Positions 60,544 to 64,000 of a stretch of 64,000 nucleotides of DNA are shown piece after piece. A program made the position numbers and the translations under genes. This stretch comes from Pseudoalteromonas arctica A 37-1-2 (GTDB lineage Bacteria > Pseudomonadota > Gammaproteobacteria > Enterobacterales > Alteromonadaceae), in assembly GCF_000238395.3 (NCBI RefSeq), contig NZ_CP011025.1, positions 558,001 through 622,000 on the forward strand. The letters run 5' to 3'. Under the pieces are notes generated by a model that was not told the DNA's origin, did not search any database, and saw only the letters and a list, made by a program, of their open reading frames with translations. The stretch's first letter is position 1. Every line of letters begins with the position of its first letter.

Positions 60544-60847
60544 TTAAAATAATAGCAACTAGCTGAAAGGCTTACAGTTAAAAACTAGGTTTTTTGTGCG
60601 TGAGTAAGCTTCACGCCTTGTATCTACGACTCCGCCGTATAATTCAGTATTATTGTTGTAGGCGCCTTGCTAGCGCGTTGGCGTTAGCAAACAAGCATAG
60701 CTTTAAAAGTTAAAGACATTTAGGTAAAAATACGGGCTAGGATAGAAGAGTCTAGGCAGTTATCAAAAATGATATCTGCCTTAATGAAAACTATTGAAAC
60801 TTGGGATTAGGCTTTTTGACCTTTGACCTAAAAAAATTAAGGTGTTT
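60544..60847. other. Intergenic region, ugd to the epimerase gene
   Basis: About 300 bp. A hairpin-forming stretch around 60655-60695 (gctagcgcgttggcgttagc) and a taggcgcct palindrome are present. No gene is seen. Confidence 0.4.
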
Positions 60848-61852
60848 ATGAAATATTTAGTAACGGGTGCTGCTGGTTTTATTGGTGCGGCAACATGCCA
60901 AAAGTTGTTAGCGACCGGCCATGTAGTAGTCGGTATTGATAATCTTAACGACTATTACGATGTAAATTTAAAACTAGCTCGTTTAGCGCAGTTTGAAAGC
61001 CATGAAGCGTTTACATTTATTAAGCTTGATATAAGTGAACGCCCAGCAATGAGCGAGTTATTTAAAGCACAGCAGTTTGATAAAGTAATACATTTAGCAG
61101 CGCAAGCAGGTGTTAGGTATTCAATAGAAAACCCCGATGCTTATGCCGATTCTAATTTAGTAGGGCACTTAAACGTGCTTGAAGGGTGTCGTAATAATAA
61201 AGTTAAACACTTAGTTTATGCTTCATCTAGCTCCGTATATGGCTTAAACGAGAAAACACCGTTTGAAACAACTGATAGTGTTGACCACCCAGTGTCGTTT
61301 TATGCTGCAACTAAAAAAGCAAATGAGCTAATGGCGCATAGCTATTCTCACTTATATAGCTTACCTACAACAGGACTGCGCTTTTTTACTGTTTATGGTC
61401 CATGGGGTCGCCCAGATATGGCACCGTATATTTTTACTAAAAAAATACTTGCTGGCGACACAATTGATATAAATAACAACGGCGATATGTGGCGTGATTT
61501 CACTTACATAGACGACATAGTTGAAGGCGTGGTACGTGCAGCCGATATTATACCTGTTGCAAACCCAGATTGGAGAGTTGAAACCGGTTCGCCAGCATCT
61601 AGTTCTGCTCCGTATGCCGTTTATAACATTGGTCACGGTAGCCCAATAAATTTAATGGAGTTTATTGAAGCTATTGAGGCTGAGTTAGGTACTGAAGCTA
61701 AAAAGAACTTCCGTGAAATGCAAGCGGGTGATGTTTATAAAACTTATGCTGATACTACAGATTTATTTAATGCGACAGGTTATAAAGCGCAAGTTGGTGT
61801 CAAGCAAGGCGTTAGTGAGCTTATTAAGTGGTATAAAGGTTTTTATAAATAA
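60848..61852 (+). CDS. UDP-glucuronate 4-epimerase (GAE/CapI type)
   Basis: 334 residues from the ATG at 60848, which matches the start of the decayed copy at 22089. An in-frame GTG 6 bases earlier is less likely. Motifs: GAAGFIGAATCQKLL, DNLNDYYDVNLKLARL, AAQAGVRYSIENPDAYADSN (the GAE hallmark), SSSSVYGLNEKTPF, YAATKKANELM and LRFFTVYGPWGRPDMA. It converts UDP-GlcA to UDP-GalA in the cytoplasm, using the product of the adjacent ugd. Confidence 0.94.
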   Translation: MKYLVTGAAGFIGAATCQKLLATGHVVVGIDNLNDYYDVNLKLARLAQFESHEAFTFIKLDISERPAMSELFKAQQFDKVIHLAAQAGVRYSIENPDAYADSNLVGHLNVLEGCRNNKVKHLVYASSSSVYGLNEKTPFETTDSVDHPVSFYAATKKANELMAHSYSHLYSLPTTGLRFFTVYGPWGRPDMAPYIFTKKILAGDTIDINNNGDMWRDFTYIDDIVEGVVRAADIIPVANPDWRVETGSPASSSAPYAVYNIGHGSPINLMEFIEAIEAELGTEAKKNFREMQAGDVYKTYADTTDLFNATGYKAQVGVKQGVSELIKWYKGFYK

Positions 61853-61870
61853 AAGCTAGTATTTTCAGTT

Positions 61871-62190
61871 GCATAAGCGTGAAGTAAATTCGCACCTACA
61901 GGTGGGCATATGTTGTAGGTGAGGTTTTATACCTCGCTTTTGGTAAGGTTAAGTCGCATAAGCGCGAAGTAAATTCGCACCTACAGGGTGTGTATATTAT
62001 AGGTGAGGTTTTATACCTCGCTTTTGGTAAAGTTAAATTACATTAGCGCGAAGTAAATTCGCACCTACAGGATCCATATATTGTAGGTGAGGTTTTATAC
62101 CTCGCTTTGGTGAAGTTAAATTAGATGAGCGCGAAGTAAATTCGCACCTACAGGGTGTGTATATTGTAGGTGAGGTTTTATACCTCGCTT
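61871..62190. repeat. Four-unit, 83-85-bp hairpin-rich tandem array
   Basis: Units start at 61871, 61956, 62040 and 62123. Each contains three consecutive hairpins: gcgaagtaaattcgc, cacctaca...tgtaggtg and gaggt-ttat-acctc, followed by a spacer (cttttggtaaagttaa). Sequence between the second pair of arms varies most. A solitary inverted copy lies at 24611-24660. Symmetrical hairpins and dispersed copies suggest a REP/BIME-like family. Confidence 0.92.
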
Positions 62191-62207
62191 CTAAAGTACA
62201 GATAAAC

Positions 62208-62245
62208 AAAAACCCCGATGATACACCGTATCATCGGGGTTTTTT
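62208..62245. terminator. Bidirectional intrinsic terminator
   Basis: A 17-bp uninterrupted stem from aaaaaccccgatgatac to gtatcatcggggttttt around a 3-nt loop, with A-run and T-run on either side. It serves both the epimerase transcript and the convergent chemotaxis gene. Confidence 0.95.
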
Positions 62246-62261
62246 AATCGTTTTAGTAAAG

Positions 62262-64000
62262 TTAAACTTTAAATTCATCTACCGATAGACGAAGTTCTTC
62301 AGCAAGTTTTGCTACTTCTGAGCTTGAAATATTAGTTTGGTTTGCACCTTCGGCTGTTTGCTCCGCAATGGCTACAATCGACTCAAGGCGTTCGCTAATT
62401 TCTTGCGCTACTTGTTGTTGCTCAAGTGCCGCAGTCGAAATCTCCTCACTTACATCGTGAGCTTGCGAAACGGCAAATGTAATTGAATCAAGTGCGCTAC
62501 TTGCCAGGTCGGTTTGCTCAACACACGATACCGCACGTTGCTTACCTTTACTCATTGCCGTTACTGCAGCTTCAGCGCCTGTTTGTAGCGACTCAATCAT
62601 TGCTTGTATCTCTTGGGTCGACTCTTGAGTTTTACTCGCTAGAGAGCGTACTTCGTCTGCTACAACCGCAAAGCCTCGTCCATACTCACCTGCACGTGCA
62701 GCTTCAATTGCGGCATTTAGTGCAAGTAGATTAGTTTGATCCGCTATGCCACGTATTACATCTAATATGCTGCCAATTGATGCGCTATCTTGATGTAGTT
62801 TGTTAATAACTTGTGAGGCGTCATCTACTTCACGCGCTAATTGCTCAATCGTTGCTTTGTTGTTATTCGAAATACCTTTCACACGTTCAGCTTCTTTGTC
62901 TGCGTTTTTAATTTCGCTAAGTGCTTGTTGAGCGCTGTTGCTAACCGTTTGCGATGTACTGCTCATTTCGGTCGTTGCAGTTGCGGCTTGCTCAACTTGT
63001 GCTTGTTGGTTACGAATTGCTTGGCTTGATTCGGCGGTAATGGCCGATGTTTGCTCTGATGCTGCTGCAAGCTGAGTCGAGCGTGAAATAATGCCTTTAA
63101 TTAAGCTGCGTAAGCTATCAATTAATGTATTACAACTTTTAGATAGTTCGCCAAACTCGTCTTTAGCGCTGTCGTCTAATCGTTGTGTCATGTCGCCACT
63201 GGCAACAATATCTAAAATACGGTTAACTTCAGCAAGAGGCTTAGTAATGCGGCTAACAGTAATAATAGCAATCGCGATAGCTAATAAAGTGGCTATGATC
63301 ATACCAACCCAAGTCCATAAATTAGCTGAGTCTACGTCGCTACGTACACCTTGCTGTAATTTGAACGCAACGTCACTTGCTTGATTAACTAACTCATCAA
63401 TTTGGTTAAGTGCCATTTTGGTGGCTTGCTCTGACTGTGCAAGCTCTGATTGCGTAAGCGTAATAGAATCAATTAAACGCTTTTTGTTTGCAGCTAAGCC
63501 ATTACTCCCCTTGATATTACTTTCTAAAATATCAACATACTCTTTTAGACTTGAATATAAGTCGCTGTGCGTTTGTTCTATTGCGGGCTGAATTAACGCA
63601 ACGGTACGTATTACTTCTTCTAAGTAATACGTTTGCTCGTTTTTAACGATGTCGAGTGTATTAAGCGTTTTAACGGTTAGCATGTCGGTGCTGTTACTAA
63701 CTACCGACATAAAGTTGTTTTCTAAATTATTTGCAGCTTGATAAGCACGTGGATAGTTCTGCTCAAACCCATCTATATCAATAATATCAAGTACAACTGA
63801 ATTGGCATCCTCAGCTGTAAGCTCAATGCTTTCGAGTTGTGCATTCAAAGATTTATTAAGCGCAAGTTGTTTGCTTTTGTCTTCTAATAAATTTTCAACA
63901 GTACTTAAAAAGCTTAAATAGGTTTTTTCTACGTTTTGGCTACTTTGATTAAGTGCCGTATCGTTTTTTACTACGTCTTGAAGTTCACGATGAAGGGTAT
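62262..64000 (-). CDS. Methyl-accepting chemotaxis protein, partial
   Basis: The frame stays open to the right edge. A TTG at 63848 is only an internal codon, since 50 more codons upstream are open ([20 protein letters not shown]), so the N-terminus is missing. A helical periplasmic sensor region is followed by a membrane helix ([20 protein letters not shown]), a HAMP domain and the signalling domain. The tip motif is split here as [20 protein letters not shown] and [14 protein letters not shown]. Glu/Gln methylation helices flank it. The C-terminus has no CheR-binding NWETF-like pentapeptide. The protein reports to CheA/CheW. The ligand is unknown. Confidence 0.93.
   Translation of the reverse strand, partial: TLHRELQDVVKNDTALNQSSQNVEKTYLSFLSTVENLLEDKSKQLALNKSLNAQLESIELTAEDANSVVLDIIDIDGFEQNYPRAYQAANNLENNFMSVVSNSTDMLTVKTLNTLDIVKNEQTYYLEEVIRTVALIQPAIEQTHSDLYSSLKEYVDILESNIKGSNGLAANKKRLIDSITLTQSELAQSEQATKMALNQIDELVNQASDVAFKLQQGVRSDVDSANLWTWVGMIIATLLAIAIAIITVSRITKPLAEVNRILDIVASGDMTQRLDDSAKDEFGELSKSCNTLIDSLRSLIKGIISRSTQLAAASEQTSAITAESSQAIRNQQAQVEQAATATTEMSSTSQTVSNSAQQALSEIKNADKEAERVKGISNNNKATIEQLAREVDDASQVINKLHQDSASIGSILDVIRGIADQTNLLALNAAIEAARAGEYGRGFAVVADEVRSLASKTQESTQEIQAMIESLQTGAEAAVTAMSKGKQRAVSCVEQTDLASSALDSITFAVSQAHDVSEEISTAALEQQQVAQEISERLESIVAIAEQTAEGANQTNISSSEVAKLAEELRLSVDEFKV

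Overview
The window looks like a chromosomal segment of a low-GC marine gammaproteobacterium, most likely Pseudoalteromonas or a close relative. This rests on AT-rich codon use, an enterobacterial-type RfaH/JUMPStart pair, Wza/Wzb/Wzc capsule export genes, and gammaproteobacterial tRNA-His, MscS and DUF481 neighbours. The genus is inferred from general familiarity, not from a search.

Layout. (1) 1-5.8 kb, minus strand: a surface-protein operon with a TPR/beta-barrel protein resembling Slam (DUF560), a FecR-domain protein, and a giant tandem-repeat lipoprotein that runs off the left edge. (2) 5.8-8.5 kb: a MITE-like repeat, tRNA-His, mscS and a DUF481 outer-membrane protein. (3) 8.5-22 kb, plus strand: a first Wzx/Wzy-type polysaccharide operon with a large SLBB export protein, Wzz, WecA, WecB, flippase, acyltransferase, pyruvyltransferase, glycosyltransferases, a polymerase/ligase and a TupA-like ATP-grasp enzyme. 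It ends beside a wrecked UDP-glucuronate 4-epimerase copy. (4) 23.1-24.5 kb, minus strand: a metallo-beta-lactamase/beta-CASP protein. (5) 24.9-45.9 kb, plus strand: an rfaH-like gene, a JUMPStart/ops leader, then a second system. It has wza-wzb-wzc, a TviB/TviC pair for an N-acetylhexosaminuronic acid, a flippase, a polymerase, glycosyltransferases, a PglC-PglD-PglE-PglF set for a diacetamido-trideoxyhexose on undecaprenyl phosphate, and a GlmM-family mutase. (6) 46.0-58.5 kb: a mobile or degenerate island with a phage-type integrase, a four-gene minus-strand operon of tyrosine-recombinase proteins split by an intact IS3-family element, a 64-bp palindromic tandem array, an orphan Xre/ParS-type antitoxin and an unknown lipoprotein. 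(7) 59.4-61.9 kb: ugd and a UDP-glucuronate 4-epimerase, probably precursor genes cut off from the main cluster by the island. (8) 61.9-64 kb: a hairpin-rich 84-bp repeat array, a bidirectional terminator and a methyl-accepting chemotaxis protein that runs off the right edge.

How it fits together: the two polysaccharide systems each carry their own outer-membrane exporter, chain-length or co-polymerase protein, flippase, polymerase and initiating phosphotransferase. The second is probably controlled by processive antitermination through RfaH.

The least familiar part is the multi-recombinase operon (47.6-55.0 kb) with its phased array. Removing the IS and one copy of its 3-bp target duplication restores a single 932-residue recombinase frame exactly. 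With its neighbours this gives a compact four-protein module that recalls, but is not shown to be, known multi-recombinase mobile elements.
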